Shown piece after piece: positions 18,400-27,155 of a DNA stretch of 64,000 bases. The DNA comes from Holophagales bacterium UBA2201 (lineage in GTDB: Bacteria > Acidobacteriota > Thermoanaerobaculia > UBA2201). The stretch is from positions 24,527 to 88,526 of the forward strand of contig DCUZ01000016.1 of the NCBI GenBank assembly GCA_002327305.1, in the 5' to 3' direction. Below the pieces are notes generated by a model, which did not search any database, had not been told where the DNA came from, and saw only the letters and a program-made list of their open reading frames with translations. Made by a program: the position numbers and the translations under genes. Within the stretch, counting starts at the first letter, position 1. Every line of letters begins with the position of its first letter.

Positions 18400-18720
18400 T
18401 CAGGCGTCCTCGAGCTTGACGGCGGTGCCGTAGGCCAGCAGTTCGGCCGCCCCCTGCGTGATCATGGAGGTGACGAACCGCGTGTTGACGATGGCGTCGG
18501 CCCCGAGACCGCGCGCCTCCTCCACCATGCGGTCGAGGGCCTGCTCGCGCGATTCGGCCATCAGTTTGGTGTACTCGTGGATCTCCCCTCCCACGAGGTT
18601 GCGGAAAGCGGCCAGGATGTCCTTCCCCACGTGCCGGGCGCGGACGGCGTTGCCCCGGACGATGCCGAGGGTCCGGACCACCCGCTTGCCGGCGATCGAA
18701 TCGGTCGAGACGACGATCAT
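18400..18720 (-). CDS. YbjQ/UPF0145-family heavy-metal-binding-type protein
   Basis: 106 residues: VVRTLGIVRGNAVRARHVG, EARGLGADAIVNTRF and the C-terminal AYGTAVKL are all hallmarks of the YbjQ family, which forms pentameric rings of unknown function. ATG 18720 overlaps the stop of the anti-sigma gene, so it is the third gene of the sigma operon. It may be a target or a modifier of that response; that is inference. Confidence 0.9.
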   Translation of the reverse strand: MIVVSTDSIAGKRVVRTLGIVRGNAVRARHVGKDILAAFRNLVGGEIHEYTKLMAESREQALDRMVEEARGLGADAIVNTRFVTSMITQGAAELLAYGTAVKLEDA

Positions 18721-19160
18721 TTCTTCACCTCCCGGTAGCGGTCGGACCGCGCCTCCCCGAGACGGTCCATCAGGATGGAGATCCCCAGCAGGACGACGCC
18801 CGTCAGGCCGCCGAAAACCAGCAGTTTGACGGCCAGCCCCTCGGGGCCCGTCGCCACCTGCCAGAGGGCGTAGCCCGACAGGGCCAGGGCCCAGACGATG
18901 GCCAGGAACCACCCGGTGAACCGCGTCGCGGCGCTGACGGGCCCGGCCGGCCGTTCGGTCCACTGCTCCTCCCTTGGTTCGTTGAATTGCGTGCTCATGG
19001 CGGTCTCCTTCACGGATCGGATTTGGTCGAACAGCGCGCGGCAGGCCGGGCACTCCTCCAGGTGGAGGCGCACCCGCTGGTCCGCCGCCTGGGTCAGTTC
19101 CCCGTCCAGGTGGCCGGAAAGCAGGGCCTGGTCGAAACCACGGGGGCAGGATTCATGCAT
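18717..19160 (-). CDS. Zinc-finger anti-sigma factor, membrane-anchored
   Basis: 147 residues. An N-terminal zf-HC2 motif (HLEECPAC, the H-x3-C-x2-C of ZAS domains) is followed by two membrane helices at about residues 83-103 and 110-130. It overlaps the sigma gene by eight bases, the normal pairing for an ECF sigma factor and its inhibitor. Confidence 0.85.
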   Translation of the reverse strand: MHESCPRGFDQALLSGHLDGELTQAADQRVRLHLEECPACRALFDQIRSVKETAMSTQFNEPREEQWTERPAGPVSAATRFTGWFLAIVWALALSGYALWQVATGPEGLAVKLLVFGGLTGVVLLGISILMDRLGEARSDRYREVKK

Positions 19161-19752
19161 GGCCGACTCCCTTCATCCGCCGGCGGAGGTGCCGGGCCAT
19201 CAATGCCCGGGCCGCGTGCAGGCGGGACATGACCGTCCCCACGGGGATCCCCAGGACCTCGGCGATCTCGCGGTAGGGCAGGTCGTGGTACTCGCGCAGG
19301 ATCAGGATCTCCCGCGCCGCGGCATCCAATTCCCCCAGGGCCTCCCAGACCATCCGGCGCGTCTCCTGGCGCTCCGCCTCCCCGTGCGGGTCCTCCGGGG
19401 AGCGCCCCCCTCCGGCGGCCAGGACGGTCTCCGCGGCCCGTCTCCGCACGGCGTCCCTCCGCCGGGAGTCGGCCACCGTGTTGCGGACGATCTTCAGGAG
19501 CCACGGCCGCAGGGGCCGGGCGGGATCGAACCGGCCGCGGTGCCGGAAGAGCCTGAGGAGCGATTCCTGGGCCGCGTCCAACGCCTCGTCGGGATCGCCC
19601 GTCAACTGCAGGGCGAAGAGGTAGGCCGTGCGCCGGCACCGCCGCAGGAGGGCCTCCCACGCGCCGGCATCCCCGGCGAAGGCGGCCCGGAGGAGGACGG
19701 CCTCCTCGGGTTCGGGAGGGGCGGGGGGGATGGGGGGCTCGATCAGGGCCAT
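19153..19752 (-). CDS. ECF-type RNA polymerase sigma factor
   Basis: About 199 residues. Region 2 has ALDAAQESLLRLFRH, and region 4 has the helix-turn-helix LPYREIAEVLGIPVGTVMSRLHAAR. ATG 19752 is preferred over GTG 19764, because a minus-strand -10-like TATCAT (19765-19770) overlaps or abuts the latter. It heads a three-gene unit with its anti-sigma and a YbjQ protein. Confidence 0.92.
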   Translation of the reverse strand: MALIEPPIPPAPPEPEEAVLLRAAFAGDAGAWEALLRRCRRTAYLFALQLTGDPDEALDAAQESLLRLFRHRGRFDPARPLRPWLLKIVRNTVADSRRRDAVRRRAAETVLAAGGGRSPEDPHGEAERQETRRMVWEALGELDAAAREILILREYHDLPYREIAEVLGIPVGTVMSRLHAARALMARHLRRRMKGVGHA

Positions 19753-19879
19753 AGCGCTGTTCACATGATACCCTACGCGCGTCCCCGCCGTTTATTCGAC
19801 CTTTTCGCGGTCCCGTCCGGGCGGGCGGGGAGGAAAGAGGGTACAATAGCCCGGATCGTTCATCGTTCGGAGTGTCCCC

Positions 19880-21142
19880 ATGCCCTCGCTCGGCCATCAA
19901 CTGCCGCTCTGGTCCGTCGTCCCGTTCGCCTCCCTCCTGCTCTGCATCGCCTTTTTCCCCCTGGCGTTCGGGCACTGGTGGGAGAAGAACCGCCACAAGG
20001 CCCTCGTGGCCGCCCTCCTCGCGCTCCCGGTGGTGGCCCTGTTCTGGCATTTCGGCGATTTCCGGCCCCTGCTCCACGAGGTGACGGAGTATTTCTCGTT
20101 CATCGTCCTCCTGGGCTCCCTCTTCGTCATCAGCGGCGGCATCTACGTCCGCGGCGACATCCTGGCCACGCCGCGCAACAACACCCTCTTCCTGGCCCTG
20201 GGGGGCCTGATGGCCAATTTCTTCGGCACCACCGGAGCGGCCATGCTCCTCATCCGCCCCCTCCTGCGCACCAACGCGGAGCGCAAACACATCCGCCATA
20301 TCCCCATTTTTTTCATCTTCGTCGTCGCCAACGTGGGAGGGTGCCTCCTTCCCGTCGGCGACCCGCCCCTCTTCATGGGCTATCTCCGCGGCGTCCCCTT
20401 TTTCTGGACCCTCCGGCTCCTTCCCCAATGGCTGTTCATGATGGCCCTTCTGCTGACCACCTTCTACCTGGTGGACCGCCATTTCTGGAACAAGGAGCCC
20501 CGGGAGGCCCTTCTCGCCGACCGCCTCCACTACCGCCCCGTGGGGATCTTCGGCCGCATCAATCTGTTCCTCATCGCGGGAGTGCTCATGTGCGTGGTGT
20601 TCCTCGAGGCCCCCGTGCGCGAGATCGTCATGCTGGCCCTGGCCGGCCTCTCCCTGCGCTTCACCCACCGGCGGGTCCGGAAGAGGAACCAGTTCAATTT
20701 CGCCCCCATCGTGGAGGTGGCGGTCCTCTTCGCCGGCATCTTCGCCACCATGGTCCCCGCCCTCCTCATCCTGGAGGCCCGGGGGTCGGCTTTGGGCGTG
20801 ACGGAGCCGTGGCAGTTTTTCTGGGCCACCGGGCTCCTCTCCTCCTTCCTCGACAACGCCCCCACCTACCTGACCTTCCTGGCCCTCGCGCAGGGGCTCT
20901 CCGCCGCGGGCGGCCTGGCCCGTGAGGTGGTGGGGGTCCCCGCGGAACTGCTCGCCGCCATCTCCCTGGGGGCGGTCTTCATGGGGGCCAACACCTACAT
21001 CGGCAACGGCCCCAACTTCATGGTGAAGGTGATCTGCGAGCACCAGAGGGTGAAGATGCCCTCCTTCTTCGGCTACATGCTTTGGTCGGGGGCGGTGTTG
21101 CTCCCGCTCTTCCTGCTCGTGACCCTGGTTTTTTTTCGCTGA
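19880..21142 (+). CDS. Sodium:proton antiporter-like membrane protein (ion transporter superfamily)
   Basis: 420 residues with about eleven membrane helices. The two re-entrant regions contain GLMANFFGTTGAAMLLIRP and, near the C-terminus, SSFLDNAPTYLTF, with NVGGCLLPVGDPPLFMGYL between them. This is the pattern of the NhaD/ArsB/CitMHS superfamily, and proteins of this type are usually annotated as sodium:proton antiporters. A TACAAT at 19842-19847 may serve as -10. Confidence 0.8.
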   Translation: MPSLGHQLPLWSVVPFASLLLCIAFFPLAFGHWWEKNRHKALVAALLALPVVALFWHFGDFRPLLHEVTEYFSFIVLLGSLFVISGGIYVRGDILATPRNNTLFLALGGLMANFFGTTGAAMLLIRPLLRTNAERKHIRHIPIFFIFVVANVGGCLLPVGDPPLFMGYLRGVPFFWTLRLLPQWLFMMALLLTTFYLVDRHFWNKEPREALLADRLHYRPVGIFGRINLFLIAGVLMCVVFLEAPVREIVMLALAGLSLRFTHRRVRKRNQFNFAPIVEVAVLFAGIFATMVPALLILEARGSALGVTEPWQFFWATGLLSSFLDNAPTYLTFLALAQGLSAAGGLAREVVGVPAELLAAISLGAVFMGANTYIGNGPNFMVKVICEHQRVKMPSFFGYMLWSGAVLLPLFLLVTLVFFR

Positions 21143-21157
21143 CCGCGCCGGCTTGTT

Positions 21158-21550
21158 TCACCCCACCTCGACCTCGATGTCCGGGGGCGTTTCGAGGGTC
21201 CGGTGGACGGGACAGCCGTGGACGAGGCGCTTGATCAGCGCGTGTTTGGAGGCCGGAACGTCGCGCGGCAGTTCGATGTCGAGGGTGAAGCGGGTGACGC
21301 GGCGGGGCAGATCGCCCTTGACATAGGTTAAGTTCACCGTCACCGGACCGTCGGCGTACCCGCGGGCCCGGCACCAGGCCTCCACCGTCATCCCCACGCA
21401 CGCCCCCAGCGAGGCGGCCAGCAGTTCGACGGGCGAGGGTCCGCGGTCGGTCCCCCCCGCTTCGGGGTCGGGGTCCACGGCCAATGCGTGCTTCCGAAGG
21501 CGCAGGGTCCAGCCGCTCCCCGGTTCGTTCCTGGCGGTGATCAGGTCCAT
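21158..21550 (-). CDS. OsmC/Ohr-family peroxidase-like protein
   Basis: 130 residues. Two redox cysteines are in place: GACVGMTVE and HGCPVHRTL. PSPVELLAASLG is the family signature. It should reduce organic hydroperoxides or be an OsmC-like hydrolase of unknown substrate. Stand-alone gene, convergent with the antiporter. Confidence 0.9.
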   Translation of the reverse strand: MDLITARNEPGSGWTLRLRKHALAVDPDPEAGGTDRGPSPVELLAASLGACVGMTVEAWCRARGYADGPVTVNLTYVKGDLPRRVTRFTLDIELPRDVPASKHALIKRLVHGCPVHRTLETPPDIEVEVG

Positions 21551-21579
21551 GGGACACCTCGTTCGGCAGGGATCGGGTC

Positions 21580-21588
21580 ATTATCGCA
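21580..21588 (-). promoter_or_regulatory. Extended -10 promoter of the OsmC gene
   Basis: The minus strand reads TGCGATAAT, 30 bases upstream of the start, with GAGGTG as ribosome site in between. Confidence 0.45.
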
Positions 21589-21612
21589 GAAATCGCGGGG
21601 GCCCGCTTCGGG

Positions 21613-21618
21613 TACAAT
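21613..21618 (+). promoter_or_regulatory. -10 box TACAAT with very short leader
   Basis: TACAAT ends 12 bases before ATG 21631 and no Shine-Dalgarno sequence lies between, so the leader would be only about six bases. Confidence 0.45.
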
Positions 21619-21630
21619 GGGTGGCGCGCC

Positions 21631-23013
21631 ATGAGGTCCCCCACCCGCCTTCTTCTGATCATCGGCCTCGCCGGTCTGGCCCTGACCGCGCTCTTGTTCT
21701 GGCGCGGCCAGGCGTTCGGCGACCAGCTCTCTCTCCTCGCCCGCGGGTGGCTCCTGGCGGCGCGGGGGGAACTGGTCCCCTACGGCAATCCCCTCTCCAC
21801 CGGCGGGCACGAACCGGGGGCCCTGACCAGCCTGCTCGTCGGCCTCCCCCTTTTCGCGTGGATGGACTACCGCGCCCCCGTCGTCCCCATCGTCCTGGCG
21901 CATCTGCTGGCGTGGTGGCTGTTGGACCGGGTGGTGCGGGAGGCCCTGGACGGCCGGGCGCGGGTTTTGCTCGGGGTCCTCTTCTGGCTGAGCCCCTGGC
22001 GCCTCTATTTCTCCGGCTTCCTGTGGAACCCCAACTACCTCTTCCTTTTCGGGGCCATGCACCTGTGGTCGGCCTGGCGGCAGGCGGAGCGTCCCCGGTT
22101 CTGGGCCAGCGCCGTCCAGGCCCTGGCCATCGGCCTCACCTTCCAATTGCACGCCTCCTTCATCCTCCTCGCCGCGGCCTCGGCCCTTCTCTGGTGGCGG
22201 GGCTGGCAGCGCCTCCACTGGGGCGGCCTGGCCTTCGGCGGCGCCCTGGCCTCCCTCACCCTCGTCCCATGGCTCCTGTCACTGGGGACCCACCCGGAGA
22301 TCACCGCCGCTTCCAAAGGGTTCCTGGGACGGGGCCTGGTGGAGGTCTACCCGGTCATCCGCGGCCTGGCCTATTGGGTGCGCTACGCCTCCCTGGCGGT
22401 GAGCCACAAGATGCTGATCCTCGATTTCTCCCCGTCCCTCGGCCCCCGGATCGATGTCTGGCTGGCCCCCGCCGTCTCCTGGACAGCCACCGCCGGGGCG
22501 GTCCTTACCCTCCCCTTCTCCGCCTGGGCCGACTGGCGCCTCCTGCGTGAAAGAGGACGCGGTTGGTTTCGCTCCCTGCGCCGCCCCGGCCTGGAGGCCC
22601 CGGAGGGGCGCGCCTGGTTGGGCGGCTACGCCGTCCTTTCCCTGGCCGCGGCGTTCCTGGTCTTCTGTCTCTCCCCCACCACCATCATGTTCTGGCAGGG
22701 GATACCCCTGTTCCACGCCGCCCTCCTTCCCCTCCTGCTCTGGGCGGCCGCCCGCCTCGACGGCCGCCGAGCCCCCTGGATCCGGCGGGCCGCCGCCGCC
22801 CTCGCCGTGGCCTCCCTCCTGATGGGAATGGCCATGGCAGCCGGAGCCCGCCAGTACCGGTGCGAGGGGCGGGGCCACGGCCGGTGGCCCCTGCGGTACG
22901 ATTCCCGGATGTTCGACGACCTGGGGATGCGGGAGAAATGCCCTTGGCCGGTCAACGTCCCCGGGGCCGGCTGGCCCGACGGCCTGCCTCCGGAGGGGCC
23001 CCTGGCGCCGTGA
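21631..23013 (+). CDS. Polytopic membrane protein, GT-C glycosyltransferase-like
   Basis: 460 residues with about ten membrane helices. The first extracytoplasmic loop after helix 1 (GDQLSLLARGWLLAARGELVPYGNP) and the following helix layout recall GT-C/PMT-type dolichyl- or undecaprenyl-sugar-dependent transferases, but the usual acidic pair is not clear (only GDQ and HEPG). The substrate is unknown. The stop overlaps a GTG start of the next gene. Confidence 0.6.
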   Translation: MRSPTRLLLIIGLAGLALTALLFWRGQAFGDQLSLLARGWLLAARGELVPYGNPLSTGGHEPGALTSLLVGLPLFAWMDYRAPVVPIVLAHLLAWWLLDRVVREALDGRARVLLGVLFWLSPWRLYFSGFLWNPNYLFLFGAMHLWSAWRQAERPRFWASAVQALAIGLTFQLHASFILLAAASALLWWRGWQRLHWGGLAFGGALASLTLVPWLLSLGTHPEITAASKGFLGRGLVEVYPVIRGLAYWVRYASLAVSHKMLILDFSPSLGPRIDVWLAPAVSWTATAGAVLTLPFSAWADWRLLRERGRGWFRSLRRPGLEAPEGRAWLGGYAVLSLAAAFLVFCLSPTTIMFWQGIPLFHAALLPLLLWAAARLDGRRAPWIRRAAAALAVASLLMGMAMAAGARQYRCEGRGHGRWPLRYDSRMFDDLGMREKCPWPVNVPGAGWPDGLPPEGPLAP

Positions 23014-24227
23014 TCGAAGGCCTCTTCGCTCTCACGATCATGGCGGTCGGGATGGCGGCCGCGGGCCTGTACCTCCAGCGGGTGCTGCGCTTGGAGAAAC
23101 ACCATCGGACCGTATCGCTTGCCCGACAATTCAATCTCTCCATGGATGGAGGCACGGCCCGCGGGATCTGGAACGGGCATCCGATGGAGGTGAGAGTGCG
23201 TGACCTGCACAGATATGGAGGAATGGATCTTGACCTGCGTGTGGGAGGAGCGAACCCCAGAATAGCCATCACCCGGGAACCGGTCTTATTAATCCGCCGT
23301 CTCCCCCCTCCACCCGGCCCTTTTCTGCCCGTCGCCTTGAGCGCCGGCTACCGGGAACCCGACGACATCGTGACGGGAGACGGGGAGTTCGATGCATTGA
23401 TTCGTGTTAAGGGCCCCATCGGATTCGGCGTGGGGATTTTGGATCGGGAAACGCGACGCCTCATCCAAGCGGTGGACGGATTGGGATCCGACACCACCAG
23501 AGTGTGGTCGAACGGGACAGGGATACAGGTGAAGGAGGGATGGATTACCCTGCGACAGCGGGATCACCGAGCCGGCCCTGACACCGACATCGGATACTGG
23601 TTGAAATTGATGGTCGAGCTGGCGGAGGCGCTGGCCAAGCGCGGCCGGGCCCGTCCCCTTGACAACCTGCTGGAGAACTTCCGCTCCGAACGGGACCCGG
23701 AGGTGCGGCGGGTCAACCTGGCCTGCCTGGGCGCCTACTATCCCGTCGCCCCGGAGACCCTCGAAGCGAGCCGCGAGGCGCTGGGGGACCCGGGGAGCGA
23801 CTGGCTCCGCCTCCAGGGCGCGGTCAACCTGCGCCGGGAAGGATGGCCGGCCCTCCAGGCCCTCGCGGACGACTCCACCCGGCTGGACGGCGTAAGGGCC
23901 GCCGCCCTGCGGGCCCTGGGGCTCTCCCTTCCACCCGGCGAGGCGGAGCCCCTGCTCCTCGCGCATCTGGATTCGCCGGATCCCGGCCTGGCCCTTTCCG
24001 CCGTGGATACATTGGGCGACGTCGGCCGCACGGCCGCCATGGCGGCGCGCCTGGACCGGTGGGCCGGGGGCCGCGAGGAAAAGGCGGAGATGAAAATCGG
24101 ACGGGAGGCCGCGGCGAAGGTGCGGGCGCGGCTTTCGGGGGCCGGGCCGGGCCGCCTGTCGCTGGAGGAAACGGTGGAGGAGGGGCGCCTCAGCCATCCG
24201 GGGGAGGGGCCCGACCCGCGACCCTGA
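23010..24227 (+). CDS. HEAT-repeat-like protein with N-terminal membrane anchor
   Basis: About 405 residues. GTG 23010 overlaps the stop of the preceding gene and has cggagggg in front; the frame remains open upstream, but that part is a shadow. One membrane helix (residues 4-21) is followed by an unrecognised middle domain and, from about residue 220, alpha-helical repeats with HEAT/PBS-like spacing (RRVNLACLGAYY, VRAAALRALGLSL, LALSAVDTLGDVG). Likely a scaffold or binding protein working with the membrane protein before it. The stretch 23100-23600 is less GC-rich than its surroundings. Confidence 0.6.
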   Translation: MIEGLFALTIMAVGMAAAGLYLQRVLRLEKHHRTVSLARQFNLSMDGGTARGIWNGHPMEVRVRDLHRYGGMDLDLRVGGANPRIAITREPVLLIRRLPPPPGPFLPVALSAGYREPDDIVTGDGEFDALIRVKGPIGFGVGILDRETRRLIQAVDGLGSDTTRVWSNGTGIQVKEGWITLRQRDHRAGPDTDIGYWLKLMVELAEALAKRGRARPLDNLLENFRSERDPEVRRVNLACLGAYYPVAPETLEASREALGDPGSDWLRLQGAVNLRREGWPALQALADDSTRLDGVRAAALRALGLSLPPGEAEPLLLAHLDSPDPGLALSAVDTLGDVGRTAAMAARLDRWAGGREEKAEMKIGREAAAKVRARLSGAGPGRLSLEETVEEGRLSHPGEGPDPRP

Positions 24228-24270
24228 CGGCCCCCCTTGTCATGATCAGGGAATACGGGGGCATATCGGT

Positions 24271-24276
24271 TATAAT
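24271..24276 (+). promoter_or_regulatory. -10 box TATAAT of the cyclase/TPR gene
   Basis: Perfect TATAAT ending 15 bases before ATG 24292, without a Shine-Dalgarno sequence between them. The predicted leader is about nine bases. Confidence 0.5.
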
Positions 24277-24291
24277 ATCCGCTCATGCACC

Positions 24292-26358
24292 ATGAAAGAC
24301 GGACTCCGGAAACTGGCGGCCATCCTGTTCACCGACATCGTCGGGTACAGTTCGCTCGCGGAAGCCGATGAACGGCTGACGCTGGAACTGCTGGAAGAGC
24401 ACCGTCAACTCATCCGCCCCATCCTTTTACGCCACAACGGACGCGAGATCAAGACCATCGGCGACGCCTTCATGGTGAAGTTCGCCTCCGCCGTCGAGGC
24501 CGTGCAGTGTGCCCTCGACATCCAGGTGCGCCTGCGGAAGCGGAACCTCAAGGAGCCCCCCCGGCGGCAGGTCCGGGTGCGCGTGGGGATCCACCTCGGG
24601 GATGTCGTCCACGAGGACAACGACCTCTTCGGCGAGGGGGTGAACATCGCCTCGCGCATCGTCCCCCTGGCCGAACCGGGCGGGGTGTGTCTGACGGAGG
24701 CGGTGAGGGCCCAGGTGCACAATAAACTGGCCTACCCCCTCGAACCGCTCGGCCGCCGGAAACTGCGCAACCTTCAGGTCCCGGCGGAGCTCTACCGGGT
24801 GGTCTTCCCCTGGTCGGAGGCCGAAGCGCCGGAGGCGGGCCTGCGGCGCTGGCTCAAGCCGTTCATCCTCATCCCGACCGTCCTGGCCCTGGCGGGACTG
24901 GCCGGGGGCGCCTTCCTCCTCCTTCACGGGAAGCGCCCCGCCGCCACCCCGCCCTCCCCTGTCCCGGCCCCCGTACGGTCCATCGCCGTCCTCCCCCTGG
25001 CCGACTTCTCCGCCCGCCCCGATACGGCGTACTTCGCCGACGGGATGACGGAGGCGCTCATCACCGACCTGGCCAAGGTGCGGGCGCTGAAGGTGATCTC
25101 CCGCACCTCGATGATGCGCTACAAGGGGACGGAAAAATCGGTCCCCGAGATCGCGCGCGAATTGGGGGTGGAGGCGGTCCTGGAGGGGTCCATCACCCGG
25201 GAGGGCCGCCGCGTGCGCATCTCCGCCAAACTGCTCGAGGCCAGGACGGACCGCACCCTGTGGGCGGAATCCTACGAGCGGGAGACCCGCGACGTTTTGG
25301 CCCTCCAGCGGGAGGTGGCCCGCGCCATCGCCCAGGCGGTGCAGGTGCGCCTCACCCCCCTGGAGGAGGCCTCCCTCGGACAGGCGCGGCCGGTGGACCC
25401 CGCGGCCTACGACGCCTACCTGCAGGGGCTCTACCACTGGAACCGGCGCACCCGGACCGACCTGGAGGCGAGCGTCCGCCTCTTCAGGGAATCCATGGAC
25501 GCGGACCCCGGCTATGCCCCCGCCTACGCCGGCCTGGCCGGGGCGCGCGTCGTGATGGCCGACTGGGGTTACGAGGATCCGGCGCGAATGTACGGCGAGG
25601 CCCGCGCCATGGCGGAGAAGGCCGTCGCCCTCGACCCCCTGCTGGCCGAGGCCCACACCGCCATGGGGGCCTGGCATGTCCACCGGTGGGAGTGGCGGGA
25701 CGCGGAAGCGGCGTTCAAGCGGGCGCTGGAGATCAATCCCGGGTACGCCACCGCCCACCAGTGGTACGCCGAGATCCTCCTCTCCATCGGCCGCTTCCCC
25801 GAGGCCCTCGCCCACGCCCGCACCGCCTGCGACCTCGACCCCCTCTCCCTCATCGCCCGGACCATCCTGGGCGTCACCCTCTACCAGTCCCGCCAGTACG
25901 ACCCCGCCATCGCCGAACTTGAAAAGACCCTCGAAATGGACCCGGGGTTCTTCCTCGCCCGGCGCGCCCTGTGGTTCTGCCACATCATGAAGGGGGACGC
26001 CGGGCGGGCCGCGGCCGAGTACCGGCGCCTCCTGGAGGATACCGGGGCCGGCGGCGCGGCCCTGGCGGCCTTCGACGGGGCCTACGGCCGGGACGGCATC
26101 CGCGGCGTCTGGCGATGGCTCCTCGACGAAGGGATCCCCCTCGTCCCCCAGCCCTACAGCCAACCCTACTACTACGCCACCTACCATGCCTTCCTGGGGG
26201 AGAACGCGGCGGCGCTGGACCGGCTGGAGGAGGCCCTGGCCCTGCGCTCGTCCAACCTTTCCCAAGTGGCCACCGATCCCGCCATGGACGCCCTGCGGAA
26301 CGAACCCCGGTTCCGGGACCTGCTCAGGACCATGGGCCTGGAAGGCGTCGCCCCTTGA
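24292..26358 (+). CDS. Class III adenylate cyclase with FlgO/TolB-like and TPR domains
   Basis: 688 residues. The N-terminal cyclase domain (about 1-170) keeps the metal-binding Asp residues D15 (FTDIVGYS) and D58 (IGDAF), the adenine-type Lys K54, and the NIASRI segment with the transition-state Asn and Arg, so it should be active. One membrane helix follows (about 188-207). Next is the SIAVLPLADFS domain found in many such fusions, in which YFADGMTEALITDLAKV recurs. The C-terminal half holds TPRs (APAYAGLAGARVV, AHTAMGAWHVHRW, ATAHQWYAEILLS). The periplasmic part probably senses or binds protein and signals through cAMP. Confidence 0.88.
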   Translation: MKDGLRKLAAILFTDIVGYSSLAEADERLTLELLEEHRQLIRPILLRHNGREIKTIGDAFMVKFASAVEAVQCALDIQVRLRKRNLKEPPRRQVRVRVGIHLGDVVHEDNDLFGEGVNIASRIVPLAEPGGVCLTEAVRAQVHNKLAYPLEPLGRRKLRNLQVPAELYRVVFPWSEAEAPEAGLRRWLKPFILIPTVLALAGLAGGAFLLLHGKRPAATPPSPVPAPVRSIAVLPLADFSARPDTAYFADGMTEALITDLAKVRALKVISRTSMMRYKGTEKSVPEIARELGVEAVLEGSITREGRRVRISAKLLEARTDRTLWAESYERETRDVLALQREVARAIAQAVQVRLTPLEEASLGQARPVDPAAYDAYLQGLYHWNRRTRTDLEASVRLFRESMDADPGYAPAYAGLAGARVVMADWGYEDPARMYGEARAMAEKAVALDPLLAEAHTAMGAWHVHRWEWRDAEAAFKRALEINPGYATAHQWYAEILLSIGRFPEALAHARTACDLDPLSLIARTILGVTLYQSRQYDPAIAELEKTLEMDPGFFLARRALWFCHIMKGDAGRAAAEYRRLLEDTGAGGAALAAFDGAYGRDGIRGVWRWLLDEGIPLVPQPYSQPYYYATYHAFLGENAAALDRLEEALALRSSNLSQVATDPAMDALRNEPRFRDLLRTMGLEGVAP

Positions 26359-26948
26359 ACCACCCCCCCGAGCCCCTCCCCCTCCTCCGTTTTCCCGGCG
26401 CCGTCACCGTGGTGGACACGACGGCGAAACTGGACGCCATGGCGGGCATGATGGCGGCCGAACCCCTTCTGGGATTCGACACGGAGACGCGCCCCGCGTT
26501 CCGGAAAGGGGAGAAACACCCCCCCGCCCTGGTCCAACTGGCGACGGACGGGATGGCCTGCATCGTCCAACTCCGGAAGACGGGATTTTCGGAAACCCTG
26601 GCCGCCCTGCTGGCCGACGGACGCGTCCTGAAGGCGGGGGTGGGGATCCGGGACGACCTCAAGGCCCTGCAGGAACTGCGCCCCTTCGAACCGGCAGGGT
26701 TCGTGGACCTGGGCGAACTCGCCAGGCAGCGCGGCATCGCCGAACGGGGGGTCCGGTCCCTCGCCATGCGGTTCCTCGGCGGCCGGATCTCGAAGGGGGC
26801 GCAAACCTCCAACTGGGCCGCCGCCGTCCTCACCGAGCGGCAGTTGCGCTACGCCGCCACCGACGCGTGGGCGTGTTATAAACTATTTTTCCATCTTGGG
26901 GAAAAAAGTCGTTCCCTGCAAGCCGGGGACGCCGGGGGAAGACCCTAA
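26355..26948 (+). CDS. DEDDy-type 3'-5' exonuclease (RNase D-like)
   Basis: About 197 residues. Exo I is LGFDTET, Exo II GVGIRDDLKAL and Exo III YAATDA (Tyr at the YxxxD position), so all four acidic residues of the DnaQ fold are present. It has no HRDC domain, so it matches the short RNase D-like exonucleases. The start is uncertain; TTG 26355, overlapping the stop of the cyclase gene, is the first codon that keeps the domain whole. Confidence 0.85.
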   Translation: MNHPPEPLPLLRFPGAVTVVDTTAKLDAMAGMMAAEPLLGFDTETRPAFRKGEKHPPALVQLATDGMACIVQLRKTGFSETLAALLADGRVLKAGVGIRDDLKALQELRPFEPAGFVDLGELARQRGIAERGVRSLAMRFLGGRISKGAQTSNWAAAVLTERQLRYAATDAWACYKLFFHLGEKSRSLQAGDAGGRP

Positions 26949-26954
26949 GAACGC

Positions 26955-27155
26955 TTAACGGGAATCGGTGAACCCCTGGTCCAGCGCCTTCGCGTACTCC
27001 TCGGGCGCGAACCCGGGGCACCGACGATCGAGCTCGTCCATCAGAAAATTCCACACTTGAGGCCATTCCTTTCGGCTTAATCCGGGCCAGCGATTGTCCC
27101 GATATTCATCCGCGACCGCATAGGCCTCGGACGAGAGCCGGTCCCGGCGGGGCAT
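26955..27155 (-). CDS. Small hypothetical protein after the phosphatase
   Basis: 66 residues, not recognised. It begins MPRRDRLSSEAYAVADEYRD and is rich in charge and aromatic residues, with no membrane helix. ATG 27155 overlaps the stop of the phosphatase gene (ATGA), which supports a real translated frame. The frame is open upstream to 27383, but that part reads as a shadow of the phosphatase. It may be a partner of the phosphatase. Confidence 0.5.
   Translation of the reverse strand: MPRRDRLSSEAYAVADEYRDNRWPGLSRKEWPQVWNFLMDELDRRCPGFAPEEYAKALDQGFTDSR

Noticed and set aside
18898..20925. 675-codon plus-strand frame
   Set aside because: Crosses the sigma/anti-sigma genes in antisense and the antiporter in another frame; no domain.
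24427..26265. 612-codon minus-strand frame
   Set aside because: Antisense to the cyclase/TPR gene.
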